Shown here piece after piece: positions 27,184-37,800 of a stretch of DNA of 64,000 nt; the first letter of the stretch is position 1, and each line of letters begins with the position of its first letter. The position numbers and the translations under genes are program-made. The stretch comes from Enterobacter sp. kpr-6 (GTDB taxonomy: Bacteria; Pseudomonadota; Gammaproteobacteria; Enterobacterales; Enterobacteriaceae). The notes below the pieces were generated by a model that saw nothing but the letters and a program-made list of their open reading frames with translations, ran no database searches and was not told the origin of the DNA. The stretch spans positions 372,001 through 436,000 of the forward strand of contig NZ_FOYH01000003.1 in assembly GCF_900116015.1 (NCBI RefSeq), written 5' to 3'.

Positions 27184-28080
27184 ATGGGTAAGCGGAATGT
27201 ACTGCTGGCATCGCGCATTGCAGATATTCTTTTACGGTTAAATAACGGACAAACGCTTTATCTGAATCAGCTCGCCGAAGATTATGGCGTCGATCCCCGC
27301 ACTATCCGGCGTGATATTGACGAGCGGCTTACCGACTTGCCGCTGGAGCGGGATGAGCGCAGCGGTGGCTATCGGTTAGCCCCGGCGATGTTAGGCCGTT
27401 TTGACAGCAACAGCATTGAAATCTTCTCTCAACTGGCGGGCGTAAAAGGCCTGTTCCCGACGTTTAATAAATCCCTGCTTAATGCCATCGCCTCACCCAC
27501 AGGCCAGCACAACTTTCTGGTGCACGGGCATAAATATCTCAGCAGCGGCGATCAGTCGGAGAATTTCTCCCGTCTGCAGGTGGCAATCGATCAGTTCCGC
27601 AAGATTAATTTCAGCTATCAGCGACATGATGAGACGCGTCATTACCACGCCGCGCCTTATAAACTGATCAACTATAACGGCGTCTGGTATCTCTCGGCGA
27701 TGCATGACGGGCGAATGAAAAATTTCACCCTGAGCAAAATTGCCGATCTCGATTGTACGTTTGAAACGTTTATTCCTGATAAGGATCGACTTAATCAGTT
27801 ACAGGAAGAAGAGAGCGTCTGGGGAAAAGCGGAAAAATTCGAGGTAGTGCTGAAGGTATCCGCCAGCGTTGCCGAATACTTTTTGCGCCGCCAGTTGCTG
27901 ATTGATCAGGTGGTACAGGAGCAGTTGCCCGATGGCGGGCTGATCCTCTCGACCAGGGTGTCGCATAAAAAAGAGATCCTGCCGATAGTGCAGTACTGGA
28001 TCCCACACCTCAAAATCCTCAAACCCGCTGCGCTGCAAACGGAACTGGAAGAGGAAGTGAAAGCCTGGCTTGCCGATTAA
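27184..28080 (+). CDS. WYL-domain transcriptional regulator (DeoR-type HTH)
   Basis: 298 residues from the ATG at 27184, preceded by AAGGA at 7 bases; an in-frame ATG at 27145 is an alternative and would add 13 residues. The N-terminus is a winged helix (ILLRLNNGQTLYLNQLAEDYGVDPRTIRRDI). The WYL domain spans about 125-205, with the WYL-like core GVWYLSAMHDGR and the loop KNFTLSKIADL, and a WCX-like C-terminus follows. WYL regulators bind ligands, in some cases nucleic acid, and often control defence or DNA-damage genes. Here no defence operon is adjacent; the upstream gene is the AcoR-like activator 70 bases away and the downstream pga operon is convergent. Confidence 0.8.
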   Translation: MGKRNVLLASRIADILLRLNNGQTLYLNQLAEDYGVDPRTIRRDIDERLTDLPLERDERSGGYRLAPAMLGRFDSNSIEIFSQLAGVKGLFPTFNKSLLNAIASPTGQHNFLVHGHKYLSSGDQSENFSRLQVAIDQFRKINFSYQRHDETRHYHAAPYKLINYNGVWYLSAMHDGRMKNFTLSKIADLDCTFETFIPDKDRLNQLQEEESVWGKAEKFEVVLKVSASVAEYFLRRQLLIDQVVQEQLPDGGLILSTRVSHKKEILPIVQYWIPHLKILKPAALQTELEEEVKAWLAD

Positions 28081-28108
28081 TGCCCGGCGACGCTGTGCGT
28101 GCCGGGCA
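28081..28108. repeat. REP-like hairpin between convergent genes
   Basis: TGCCCGGC / GCCGGGCA outer stem with an inner ACGC / GCGT stem around a TGT loop and one bulged base. It overlaps the end of the WYL gene's stop region and is 10 bases from the pgaD stop. It probably ends both transcripts; same family as 13205 and 34832. Confidence 0.65.
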
Positions 28109-28117
28109 GTGACAGCG

Positions 28118-28546
28118 TTACTCTTCAGCCAGCAGTTTCGCCATTAACACCCGGTCAATCGCCCCGGTGTCGTAGTGCGCCAGCGTCAGCACCTGCCCTT
28201 TGCTCAGCGCCAGCGCCAGCTCCGGGGTGATGTGCAGGCTGGCGGCAACCTCCTCTTTTTCAAGGCCAGGTTTGCGTTTGCGCCGCTCGATGCGGAAACG
28301 GAGCTGGTTGTACTTCGCCCAGCCAATCAGCACCGCGCCATTGATTAACGCCACCATCAGATAGAACGACAGCGTATCCAGGGTGCTAAAGAACGGGCGA
28401 TCTTCCACAAACGGCGTGTGCGAGAGCGCGGTTATCAACCCGGCATAGATCAGGTATGAAAACCCGGCCCATGCCATCAGCGTCAACACCACGTCCATCA
28501 CGCGCGGGAACACGCGTTGTTCAGTAAAAATTAACGGTTGATTCAT
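28118..28546 (-). CDS. pgaD: PgaD, accessory subunit of the poly-GlcNAc synthase
   Basis: 142 residues with two membrane segments (about 20-42, DVVLTLMAWAGFSYLIYAGL; and about 62-82, LSFYLMVALINGAVLIGWAKYN) and a cytoplasmic C-terminus. In E. coli PgaD partners PgaC in the inner membrane, and c-di-GMP binding across the two stimulates polymerisation of poly-beta-1,6-GlcNAc. The ATG overlaps the pgaC stop by one base (TAATG), showing translational coupling. It is the last gene of pgaABCD here. Confidence 0.93.
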   Translation of the reverse strand: MNQPLIFTEQRVFPRVMDVVLTLMAWAGFSYLIYAGLITALSHTPFVEDRPFFSTLDTLSFYLMVALINGAVLIGWAKYNQLRFRIERRKRKPGLEKEEVAASLHITPELALALSKGQVLTLAHYDTGAIDRVLMAKLLAEE

Positions 28547-29877
28547 TACTCAATTCTCCCAATACCACGGTCAGGGCTAACCCAGCGGGCACGACTACGC
28601 TTGCGGCGCAGCATGACCTTCGGGAAAGCAACGAGGGTTGTGAACAGACTTAACATCCAGTAAACCACCGGGAACCAGATCACCCAGAACAGCGACGCGC
28701 CAATGCCTTTTTCATAGCGTCGCTCTATCAACAGACTGACCATAAATTGCAGCAGACAGACCACGCCGAGCATCAGCCCGGTAAAAGCGGGTGGCAGAAG
28801 GTGCTGGATATATAAAGAATCGGGCACAGGCACGATAAGGCCGATCAGGTAAAGGATCACGCTGATGGCGTAGGCGAAGGCCCAGACGGTTGATAAGCAA
28901 AACTCTAAGAATAACGGCCACATACGACGATATTCCCAGGCCCAGAGGCGTCGCATATTGACGATGAACACTTCAGCCCCGCCCTGTGCCCATCGCAGCC
29001 GCTGTTTCCATAGCCCTTTTACGGTTTCAGGCATCAGGATCCAGCACAGCGCCCGCGGTTCGAAGAAAACGGACCAGTGGCGTAGTTGCAGCTTCCAGCT
29101 GATATCAATGTCTTCGGTGATCATATCCGGGCTCCAGTAGCCCACTTCCGCCAGTGCGCGACGACGGAAGGCGGCGATCACCCCGGAAACGGTAAACACC
29201 TGGCCGTACACGCGCTGGGTGCGCTTGATAAGGCCGATGATGGAAGAGAACTCCCCCACCTGTACGCGGCCAATCAGCGTCGAACGGGTACGAATGCGCG
29301 GGTTGCCGGTGACCGCCCCGACGCGGGGATGATTTAACAGCGGCGCGACGAGATAGGCGGCAGCGTCTTTGTCGAGCAGCGCATCGCCATCAATACAGAC
29401 CAGAAAATCACTGCGCGCCGCCGCCGCACCCGCCTGCAACGCCACCGCTTTACCCTGGTTCTCCGCCAGATGAATCACGCGCAGACGCGGGTACTCTTCT
29501 GATAACTGGTCGAGCACTTGCTGGGTGTTATCTTTCGAACCATCGTTGATGGCGATAACTTCAATATTTTCATAGCGCTGGGCCAGCGCCGCCTCGATGG
29601 TTTCCCGCGCATTCACCCCTTCGTTATAGCAAGGGACAAGAATCGAAATCAGCGGATTTCCCTCCAGTTGCGGCGCAGGCGTGCCTTCGCCCCAGGGCCA
29701 GCGGCGCTCGCGGTAGTACCAGAAATAGAGCCCTCCGCTCATCCACAGCGCGGCCATAAACAGCGGCCAGAAAAAGACGAAGTTTAAGATCACCTCGCCT
29801 GTGAAAATCACAGCCATCCCCAGCGGGAAGCTGAACATCAGGCAAAGGATCAGGAACGCGACGATACGATCGGTCAT
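28546..29877 (-). CDS. pgaC: PgaC, poly-beta-1,6-N-acetylglucosamine synthase
   Basis: 443 residues. The enzyme is an inner-membrane family 2 glycosyltransferase that polymerises UDP-GlcNAc. Visible motifs: [18 protein letters not shown] and [10 protein letters not shown] at the nucleotide-binding side, [10 protein letters not shown] as the Dx[11 protein letters not shown] for the catalytic Asp, and QRLRWAQGG as the QxxRW motif. There are two N-terminal membrane segments and at least three C-terminal ones ([19 protein letters not shown] onward). The start overlaps the pgaB stop by 4 bases (ATGA), so pgaB, pgaC and pgaD are tightly coupled. Confidence 0.95.
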   Translation of the reverse strand: MTDRIVAFLILCLMFSFPLGMAVIFTGEVILNFVFFWPLFMAALWMSGGLYFWYYRERRWPWGEGTPAPQLEGNPLISILVPCYNEGVNARETIEAALAQRYENIEVIAINDGSKDNTQQVLDQLSEEYPRLRVIHLAENQGKAVALQAGAAAARSDFLVCIDGDALLDKDAAAYLVAPLLNHPRVGAVTGNPRIRTRSTLIGRVQVGEFSSIIGLIKRTQRVYGQVFTVSGVIAAFRRRALAEVGYWSPDMITEDIDISWKLQLRHWSVFFEPRALCWILMPETVKGLWKQRLRWAQGGAEVFIVNMRRLWAWEYRRMWPLFLEFCLSTVWAFAYAISVILYLIGLIVPVPDSLYIQHLLPPAFTGLMLGVVCLLQFMVSLLIERRYEKGIGASLFWVIWFPVVYWMLSLFTTLVAFPKVMLRRKRSRARWVSPDRGIGRIE

Positions 29878-31889
29878 TTTTGTGGGTACCAGTATGATGA
29901 GAAGACAGAGCGAACTTCCGTCATCTTCGGTTGATCGTTGAGGAAATCATCCGGGTAGTAGCCGAAGTTTTTTGCGCCGCTTAACTTAAGCTGACGCATC
30001 CACTCAGCCAGCTGATCGCCGCTGATCTCGTCGTCCCCTTCCTGCTGCCGCCAGTCCCGGGCCTGCAATTCAAAAACAGTTTTCTCAAGCGCACCGGGGC
30101 GTCTGGCGACGCTTTCGACGAGCTTATCCAGCCAGGCATTGGCTTCGTCAGTGGACACTTTTTCCATCAGCGGCATCGCCATCGGTGCCGTCCAGTTGTA
30201 GGTATTCAGGAAATCATCCAGATTCTGCGCAAACCAGGCTTCGCTCTGCGGCTCCAGCACCGGCATGGCGTAGATGTTGCGGGCGGTGAGCACCTGCGGC
30301 CCGCGCACGGCACGCACGGTCTGGGTCAGTTGCTGAGTGAACGCAATCAGCGCCCGGCTCTTAAACCGCGTCCATTGCGCAAAGGTCTGCGGATTGCTGT
30401 GGATCTGCGCAATGCTGTCCGGGAAGCCCGCTGCCTTGTACGCGCGCATCGCTCCCGGTGACGCATCTTCGAAATCAGAGAGGAAAGCGTCATCGTGATA
30501 GAGAATGCCCTGGAAGGTGGCGCTGCGGGCCAGATCCTCATAGATGTCATTGATGCGCGACCGGGCAACCGGGTCCCAGGGCGAGAGACGTTTATATTGC
30601 TGCGGCTGAACCGCCGCGCGTCCGTTTTCTGGCGACCAGGCGGTAACGCGGGTGAGCGAGTTATCAAAGTCAAAGGCCAGCACCGGCATCCAGGCGTAGA
30701 CGTATACCCCGCCGCGGGTCTGCAACTGCCAGGAGACAAAGTTGAACAGGTCAGCGCGCATCGGTAGCCAGCGGTTGGGGAAGTACAGCTCGTGCACGTT
30801 GCCGTCGCCTTTCGGATCGGCGTAGGCCTGCAAAAAGACGTGGGAAACGCGCATGTCATAGACCCGCTGGATCAGCGCATCAATATTCTTACGCTGCTGC
30901 ACCGGATCTTTGTCATAGACGTAGTCGAGATCGATGTGCATCACCCGCATCGTCTGCGGTTCACGAACCTGCGCGATCTGACTTGCAAAGTTCCGCAGCG
31001 ACGGGTTGTCGGTGATGAGAATGCGCGGCACATCGTCAAGGTTGGCGGCGTTGGCAAGGCCGGGGTTTAGGGTAAACGCCAGTTCATAGCCGTGATTGCG
31101 CGCCAGCCGAAGCGTGGTGCCATTCGCCGCACCGTAAGGCCAGACCCAGGCGCGGGGCGATTTGCCGGTGACCTGGGCGATTTTCTGCGTCACCCGATCC
31201 AGATCGGCGTTGATCCGCGCTTCATACTGCGCATCGGATTCATACTGCCCGGTTTTATTGTCATAGGCCCGGTTAGCCACGGCAGGCAGCTTGCTGCCCT
31301 GCGGATTCGCCACAATCCCGTAGTGCGACGCCCAGGTATGCGCGCCTATCTCCACCAGCGGCGACTGGCTTAACTCTTTAACCATCTGCCAGGTGGCAAA
31401 TTTATTACGCGGGGTTTTCAGGCCACCAAAGTCCACGCTTTGCCCGGCCGGGGCATCGACCCAACTGCCGACCGGAGCCCAGAGTGCAGGCCAGTTGTAG
31501 GCTTTCAGCAGCGGCCAGACGCGGGTGTAAAAGCTGCTGTAACCATCGTCGAAGGTTAACAGCACCGCTTTTTCCGGCAGGGTGATTTTACCCGCGTGCG
31601 CATCCAGCACCTGCTGGACGCTGATCGGGTGATAGCCGCTGTCGCGCAGCCAGGCAAACTGATCGTTGAGCGCACTGGTACGAACGGAGAGATAGCGCTG
31701 ATCCGCCGCCCCGTCTTCCACATCGTGATAGCCCAGGACCATAAAACTGTTTTTCGGCCAGGGGTTATCCGCAGCCAGTGTGATCCGTTGAGCCGGGGGG
31801 ATATAGCGAGGCGTTTCCGCAAACGCCTGAGCGGTGACCAGCATCCATCCTGCGATGAATAATACGGCGCGTAGCCATCGATTACACAT
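29874..31889 (-). CDS. pgaB: PgaB, poly-GlcNAc N-deacetylase/hydrolase, without a lipobox
   Basis: 671 residues from the ATG at 31889 (AGGA 6 bases upstream); a TTG two codons earlier is in frame. The N-terminal CE4 deacetylase domain shows LTFDDGY with Asp114-Asp115, HDVED with His55, and [10 protein letters not shown] with metal-binding His residues. The C-terminal GH153-like domain has [10 protein letters not shown] and [13 protein letters not shown]. Deacetylation of PNAG in the periplasm is needed for export through PgaA. E. coli PgaB is an outer-membrane lipoprotein (LTAC). Here the leader ends [10 protein letters not shown], an ordinary signal-peptidase I site, and no Cys is present at the lipobox position. 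Confidence 0.92.
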   Translation of the reverse strand: MCNRWLRAVLFIAGWMLVTAQAFAETPRYIPPAQRITLAADNPWPKNSFMVLGYHDVEDGAADQRYLSVRTSALNDQFAWLRDSGYHPISVQQVLDAHAGKITLPEKAVLLTFDDGYSSFYTRVWPLLKAYNWPALWAPVGSWVDAPAGQSVDFGGLKTPRNKFATWQMVKELSQSPLVEIGAHTWASHYGIVANPQGSKLPAVANRAYDNKTGQYESDAQYEARINADLDRVTQKIAQVTGKSPRAWVWPYGAANGTTLRLARNHGYELAFTLNPGLANAANLDDVPRILITDNPSLRNFASQIAQVREPQTMRVMHIDLDYVYDKDPVQQRKNIDALIQRVYDMRVSHVFLQAYADPKGDGNVHELYFPNRWLPMRADLFNFVSWQLQTRGGVYVYAWMPVLAFDFDNSLTRVTAWSPENGRAAVQPQQYKRLSPWDPVARSRINDIYEDLARSATFQGILYHDDAFLSDFEDASPGAMRAYKAAGFPDSIAQIHSNPQTFAQWTRFKSRALIAFTQQLTQTVRAVRGPQVLTARNIYAMPVLEPQSEAWFAQNLDDFLNTYNWTAPMAMPLMEKVSTDEANAWLDKLVESVARRPGALEKTVFELQARDWRQQEGDDEISGDQLAEWMRQLKLSGAKNFGYYPDDFLNDQPKMTEVRSVFSSYWYPQK

Positions 31890-31898
31890 GGACAATCC

Positions 31899-34364
31899 TC
31901 AGAACCTGACATTCAGATCAAAGGCGAGGGCAATGTTCCGCTCTCGCTTACCGTCATAGGGGCGCTTATCCCAGGTGAGCATCACCCCCGCATCTACTAC
32001 GTTATTCCATTGAATTCGCTGACCGTAACCGAGCTGGGTGATCGCCCCGCTGCTCTGATTTTTCTGCCAGTAACGCCCGGCCCCCGCCGTGAATTGCTGC
32101 TTCCACTGGGTGTCGTAATGGCGGTACATCACATGCTCAGCGCTGAGATTGGGCGCGAGGGAGAAATCGCGTTTCGGGTTGTAATACGGCACATCCTCTT
32201 TGGTGTTGGTGCTGCCGCTGATGCCCGGCAGTAAATCGAGAGTGAAGCGCGCCGAGGTATAGAGCCGCTCTTTGCCGCTTAAGCCGTATTCAACGCGGTC
32301 GTTGCCGTCGGAGAAATGCAGCGCGGAAACCTGAATCTGGTATTCACGGCGTTCGTTTTGATACCAGCGCAGATAGGCGTCGCCGCCGTCGGCATGCACG
32401 CCGTTACGCAGCGCGCGCAGCGGGGTGTTACGGGACAACCGTTCGGCGTTGGCTCCCAGCCGCCAGTGGTCGCTGAAGTCGTGCCAGCCTGAAAGCCGCC
32501 CGCCGATTTTCTGTCCGTCGCCGTAGTTGCGGCCTGAGACTTCCATCTCCGCCCAGTTGTTGCGCGAGGTCCATTCGGCACCGGCGGCCAGATCGCGGTT
32601 AATCCCCTTTCCTTCTTCGAACTCGCCCCGGTTAAAGTTGAACCCGGCAAACAGCCGCCAGTTGTCATCAATGGGTGGGCTGTAAATCGCTGAGTTAAGG
32701 GTGAAGTCATGCTTACCGCTTACCGGGCTGTCGGAGGAGATGCCCTGCGATCCGCTGATCCGCAGTTCCGCTTTGTTGTGAACGGCCATGATCCGCTGAA
32801 GGCGCAGCGTGGCTTCATCGTCGGGGCTGCGGGCGACCACGTCGTCGGTTAACTCTTTGGCCTGCTTCCACTCCTGTAAATCCAGCGCCGTCCATGCCTG
32901 TTGACGCTCAAGTTCGAGGTTACTCGGCTCGATCACTTCCGCCAGTTTCAGCTCGGTTTCCGCCTGGCGCGGCAATCCGCGGGCCAGCAAAATCGAGGCG
33001 TAGGCGATGCGCAGCGCCTGGTTCCCGGACCCGGTGCGGGCCAGTCGTTCAGCGTGCTTTTCTGCGGTAGGCAGATCGTTAGTTGCCACTTCATAGTCGG
33101 TGAGCAGCGTCTGGCCGAGCAGCCAGTTGTCGTTGGGTTGCGGGGTCGGCGAACCGTAGACCTTTTTCAGGTAGGGAGCTTCTTTGATCATCCTGTCCAC
33201 CTGCTCTTTTGCCTCATCGAAATGGTTGTTATCAATGCGGGCGTAGAACAGTTCCTGCTGATCGTCGTCGGTCAGCGGCGTGACGGGCAGTGTCGAACCG
33301 CGCGGGAAGTAAATCTCTTCCAGCATCGCTTCCGCTTTCGCCGGTTCGCGCTGTGCAAGCCAGGCGGAGGCGACCCAGCGTTTGGCATAGGTGGGGATCG
33401 GCTGCCCGTCAGCTTCAAGGGATTCATACTCGCTGATTGCCTCCGCCGTGCGCTTACGCACCACCAGCACCCCAATGCGGTCGATTCTGGCGCGGCGGAG
33501 ATCGTTTTGCGCTTCCGGTTTCTCTTTCCAGGCGGCGATAAGCTGGTCATAGCGGGCCAGGGCTTTGTCGGCGTTGAGAAAACGTTCCTCTTCGTTACGC
33601 GACGGCGCAAAGGCCCCGCGCACCGTTTGTGCGGCGGCATCCAGTTGCAGACGGCGCTCCAGCGCATCGGGCTGGGTGCTTTTTTCGCTCATTTCCAGCG
33701 CCGGTCCGGCAATGCGGTTGGCCTCCATCGCCGCCAGCAGCGTCGGCTGAGCGGTGCGGTTTTGCGGATCCTGCTCGGCGGCACGACTGGCCGCCAGTAA
33801 CGCATCCCAGTTTTTGCCCTGCGCATGATAGACATAGGCCACCAGCGCATCGCGCTCTGGCCCCGGCTCGTTTTGCGCCCACGCCGTCGCCTCGGTGATC
33901 GCCTGCTCTTTGTGGCCGGCATCGGAGAGAGTCATGATCCAGCCGGAGCGCGCATCGCTGTTGGTTGGTTCTTCCTCCAGCACCTTTTCCCAGACGAAGA
34001 GTGACTCATCCCATTTCTTCTGATTACGCAGCGCACGCGCCGCCGCCACCTGACCGCGCGCCGGGATCGCCATGCGGTCGCGATAACGCTCCCAAATCGC
34101 AATGGTATCTTTATCACTGTCAGCCCAGCCGGAGACCTGCAACCAGTCAGCCACCTGGCCCGGCGTCAGGGTCATCTGGCTTTCCTGATATTTGAGATAA
34201 TTCATCAACGGCGCACTGTCTCCTCCCCGCGCCTGAATAATCAGATCGTCGTAAGCAGTCGTGGCGCTATGGGCAAAAGCGGGAAACAAAACGCTTATTG
34301 TAAATAAGCAGGTTCCGCGACTTAAGCGTTTAACTGAATTGGCACGTCGGCGAATACTGAACAT
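31899..34364 (-). CDS. pgaA: PgaA, poly-GlcNAc export porin
   Basis: 821 residues, close to the 807 of E. coli. After a signal peptide (GTCLFTISVLFPAFAHS) come about 480 residues of TPR-like helical repeats in the periplasm (for example WDESLFVWEKVLEEEPTNSD), which bind deacetylated PNAG and PgaB. The last about 290 residues form an outer-membrane beta-barrel of alternating strands, ending NIALAFDLNVRF with a terminal Phe as in outer-membrane proteins. First gene of pgaABCD; pgaB begins 9 bases after its stop. SD is AAGGAC, part of a GGA-rich leader that may bind CsrA. Confidence 0.93.
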   Translation of the reverse strand: MFSIRRRANSVKRLSRGTCLFTISVLFPAFAHSATTAYDDLIIQARGGDSAPLMNYLKYQESQMTLTPGQVADWLQVSGWADSDKDTIAIWERYRDRMAIPARGQVAAARALRNQKKWDESLFVWEKVLEEEPTNSDARSGWIMTLSDAGHKEQAITEATAWAQNEPGPERDALVAYVYHAQGKNWDALLAASRAAEQDPQNRTAQPTLLAAMEANRIAGPALEMSEKSTQPDALERRLQLDAAAQTVRGAFAPSRNEEERFLNADKALARYDQLIAAWKEKPEAQNDLRRARIDRIGVLVVRKRTAEAISEYESLEADGQPIPTYAKRWVASAWLAQREPAKAEAMLEEIYFPRGSTLPVTPLTDDDQQELFYARIDNNHFDEAKEQVDRMIKEAPYLKKVYGSPTPQPNDNWLLGQTLLTDYEVATNDLPTAEKHAERLARTGSGNQALRIAYASILLARGLPRQAETELKLAEVIEPSNLELERQQAWTALDLQEWKQAKELTDDVVARSPDDEATLRLQRIMAVHNKAELRISGSQGISSDSPVSGKHDFTLNSAIYSPPIDDNWRLFAGFNFNRGEFEEGKGINRDLAAGAEWTSRNNWAEMEVSGRNYGDGQKIGGRLSGWHDFSDHWRLGANAERLSRNTPLRALRNGVHADGGDAYLRWYQNERREYQIQVSALHFSDGNDRVEYGLSGKERLYTSARFTLDLLPGISGSTNTKEDVPYYNPKRDFSLAPNLSAEHVMYRHYDTQWKQQFTAGAGRYWQKNQSSGAITQLGYGQRIQWNNVVDAGVMLTWDKRPYDGKRERNIALAFDLNVRF

Positions 34365-34867
34365 AGATGTCCTTACTTCCTGATACCAGAGTTGAGCATT
34401 TCATTTATTTGTTGCCGCAATATGACTAAATTTACGGGCCAGTTCCAGAATGATATTTACCCGCAAAAATAAAAAAATTTCATACTTTAGACTTAGATAA
34501 ATTTATTCCACATTCATCTATCGCCAGTCAAAATATTGATTAGCGACAGGGAGAGTCTGACATTGAGAATTAATACTGGCTATACGACTTTAGTTTATAT
34601 CCGCAGCAAAATCCCGCTATGCCGGAGCCTTAGCCACTTACCTTATTTTCGGCAATGCTTAGAAATTTAATATAAGTCATTAAATCCGCCAGAGCATGAT
34701 TACCAGACAAATGAGCGCAACGGGAAATAAATATATTACACGCGTTTTTACGGGGGATATGTGCTGACAGAAAGGGTCGCAGCGAAATAATTATTTCCCT
34801 GCTTATTATTTATCTCCATGGGTGTAAAAGGGCCCGGCGGAAGAATACCGCCGGGCAAGACAAAGGG
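34365..34867 (-). promoter_or_regulatory. 503-base gene-free region holding the pgaA promoter and leader
   Basis: No open frame with recognisable content. On the minus strand the pgaA leader has GGA motifs in CAGGAAGTAAGGACAT directly at the ribosome site (34369-34382), and again near 34443 (CTGGAAC) and 34506 (TGGAAT). In E. coli the pgaA leader is the classic CsrA target with several GGA sites, one overlapping the Shine-Dalgarno; the arrangement here is compatible. The rest is AT-rich. The terminator of the guanidine operon sits at the right edge. Confidence 0.5.
34832..34856. terminator. Terminator of the guanidine operon
   Basis: Perfect 9-bp stem GCCCGGCGG / CCGCCGGGC with a 7-base loop; read on the minus strand it is followed by GCCCTTTTAC. 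It starts 12 bases after the carboxylase stop, showing that the operon ends there. Confidence 0.75.
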
Positions 34868-37800
34868 TTATTCTTCTTTTAATACCACCACGCACTGTCC
34901 GGCGCGAACGGAGGAGCCAGGTTTAACGCGTATTTGCTCCACCACGCCATCGGCGCTTGCCAGCAACGGAATTTCCATTTTCATCGACTCCAGAATAACC
35001 AGCACGTCGCCTTCGCGAACGCGCGCGCCCGGTTCAACATTGACCTGCCAGAGGTTGCCGGAGATCGGGCTGTCAATGCCCCGCTGCCCGGCGGTTAACG
35101 GCGCGTCTGCGCTCTCCTCCGTCAGCACCTCCTGACTGTCAAAATGCGCCTGCCCGGAGGCCTGCCAGCGTTCGCGTTCGGCGTTAAACGCCGCCTGCTG
35201 ATGGGTGCGAAACGCCCCGATGCTGTCAGCTTCCTCCGCGAGAAACTGCTGATACTCTGCGAGGCGCAGGGTGCTCTCTTCAATGTGTAGCGGATAGCGA
35301 CCGAGCGGGAAATCGCGGCGGATGGTGAGCAGCTCGTCGGCCGATACCGGGTAAAAACGGATCTGATCGAAAAAGCGCAGCAGCCAGGGTTTACCGCCAA
35401 ATTCCGCCACCTCGCGGTAGCGATTCCACATCTGCAAGGTGCGCCCGACGAACTGGTACCCGCCCGGTCCCTCCATGCCGTAGACGCACATATACGCCCC
35501 GCCAATACCCACCGAGTTTTCCGCCGTCCAGGTACGCGCCGGGTTGTATTTGGTGGTCACCAGACGGTGCCGCGGATCGAGCGGCGTGGCGACCGGTGCG
35601 CCGAGATAGACATCGCCGAGGCCCATCACCAGATAGCTGGCGTCAAAGACGGTTTTATACACCTCATCAATATTTTCCAGATCGTTGATGCGGCGGATAA
35701 ACTCCAGGTTGCTCGGGCACCATGGCGCGTCGCGGCGCACGGTGGTCATGTATTTATCAATCGCCATCTGGCAGGCCGGATCGTCCCACGACAGCGGCAG
35801 CCACACCACACGCGACGGCACCTGCAAATCCTCGCGTCCTGACACATCGTGCCAGACCTGCTTCAGCGTCGAAAGCAGCGTTGCCAGCGGCATCGCTTCC
35901 GGCTGATAGTGAATTTGCAGCGAGCGGATGCCGGGCGTCAGGTCGATCACCCCGGCCAGCGCCATGCCTTCCAGCGCCTGCATCAATGCATGGGCGCGAA
36001 AACGCAGCACCAGATCCAGTTCCGGATCGCCTATTTCCAGCAGCAGATGGGTATCGCCGGAAAGCCGCGCCACCAGCCGTTTATCGCCGTGCCCGGTTTC
36101 CATGACCACCGGCGTGTCCGGCAGCGCCGGGTGCCAGTTGATGTTGACCGGCTGCAGCGAGGCCAGTTCCTGCGCGCGTCCCTGGGCCAGCAGACGCGCG
36201 GTCGGGATATCCACCGGAATAAAGCGCACGCGATCGCCCGCGTTAAGCTGCCCAAGCTGCCAGAGATCCGCTTCGATAATGGTCACCGGGCAGACAAAAC
36301 CGCCGAGGCTGGGACCGTCCGGGCCTAAAATCACCGGCATATCCCCGGTGAAATCCACCGCGCCAATAGCGTAAGGGTTGTCGTGAATATTCGACGGGTG
36401 CAGGCCCGCTTCGCCGCCGCTCTCGCGCACCCACTCCGGTTTCGGCCCGATCAGACGCACGCCGGTACGACTGGAGTTGAAATGCACTTCCCAGTCGGTG
36501 GCAAAAAAGGTGTCGATGTAGCCCGGAGTGAAGTACTCCGGCGCGCCGTGTGGACCGTAAATCACCCGCAGTTCGCGCACCGGCGCGAGTGCGGTGTGCA
36601 GCGCTTCGGGCAGCGTTGCGCCGGTGGTGGTATCGGTGAGCGGGGCAAGATGCAGCACGTCGCCGGTGCGCAGCGCCCGCCCGCCATGGCCGCCAAACTG
36701 CCCGAGGGTAAAGGTGCTTTTACTGCCGAGATAATCCGGCACCTGAATGCCCCCGCGCACGCAGAGATAGCTGCGCACACCAGCGCCTGTCGGGTTGCCC
36801 AGACGCAGGGTGGAACCCGCCGCGATAGTGAACACGGTGTTCATCGGTACCGGCTGTCCGTCGAGGGTGGCGTCGATGCTGGCCCCGGCGAGGGTGATGA
36901 CCGCGTCGGTATTAAATTTCAGCGTCGGACCGCTGAGGGTGATCTCCAGCCCGGCGGCCCCGTCGTCGTTACCGAGCAGGCGGTTTGCCAGCCTGAGCGC
37001 CCGGTCATCCATCGGGCCGGACGGGGGCACGCCCACCGCCCAGTAGCCGGTTCGCCCCGGAAAATCCTGCACCGTGGTCTGGGTGCCGGCACTCAGCACC
37101 TCTACCGTGTCGGCCTGGTAGCGCAGATTTTCCAGGCAGCGCGTCCAGGGTTCACCGCTGGCAAACGGCGCGTCGCTGAGGATCTGGCGTAAATAGTGAC
37201 GGTTGGTTTCCACGCCATAAAGACGCGTGGCGGCCAGCGCCTGGTCAAGCTGGGCGGTGGCGGCTTCACGGGTCGGCGCGTGGGTGATGATTTTCGCCAG
37301 CAACGGATCGAAGAACGGCGGCACGTCGCAGCCGGACTCCACCCAGGTATCGATGCGCAGGCTTTTTCTGTCGGACGACGGGAACACCACTTCGGTGAGC
37401 AGGCCCGGCGACGGCTGGAACTGGCGGCCCGGATCTTCGGCGTAGACGCGCGCCTGGATCGCGTGGCCCTGCGGGTGCAGCGTGGCGGCGATCTCCGCGA
37501 GCGGCGGCAGATCGCCTGCGGCCAGTTCAATCATCATGCGCACCAGATCGACGCCCCACACCTGCTCGGTGACGCCGTGTTCAACCTGCAAACGGGTGTT
37601 CACTTCAAGGAAGTAAAACTGCCCGGCGTCGCTGTCGTAGACAAATTCCACCGTCCCGGCGCTGCGGTAACTGACCGCCTGACCGAGGCGGATCGCCGCC
37701 GCGCACAGCGCCTGCGCCATGCCGTCGGGCAGATTCGGTGCGGGGGTTTCTTCCAGCACCTTCTGGTTGCGGCGCTGGACGGAACAGTCGCGCACGCCGA

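Noticed and set aside
36383-37192. Long plus-strand frames (also 37196-38002) opposite the carboxylase
   Set aside because: High GC shadows of the carboxylase codons; no ribosome sites or recognisable domains.
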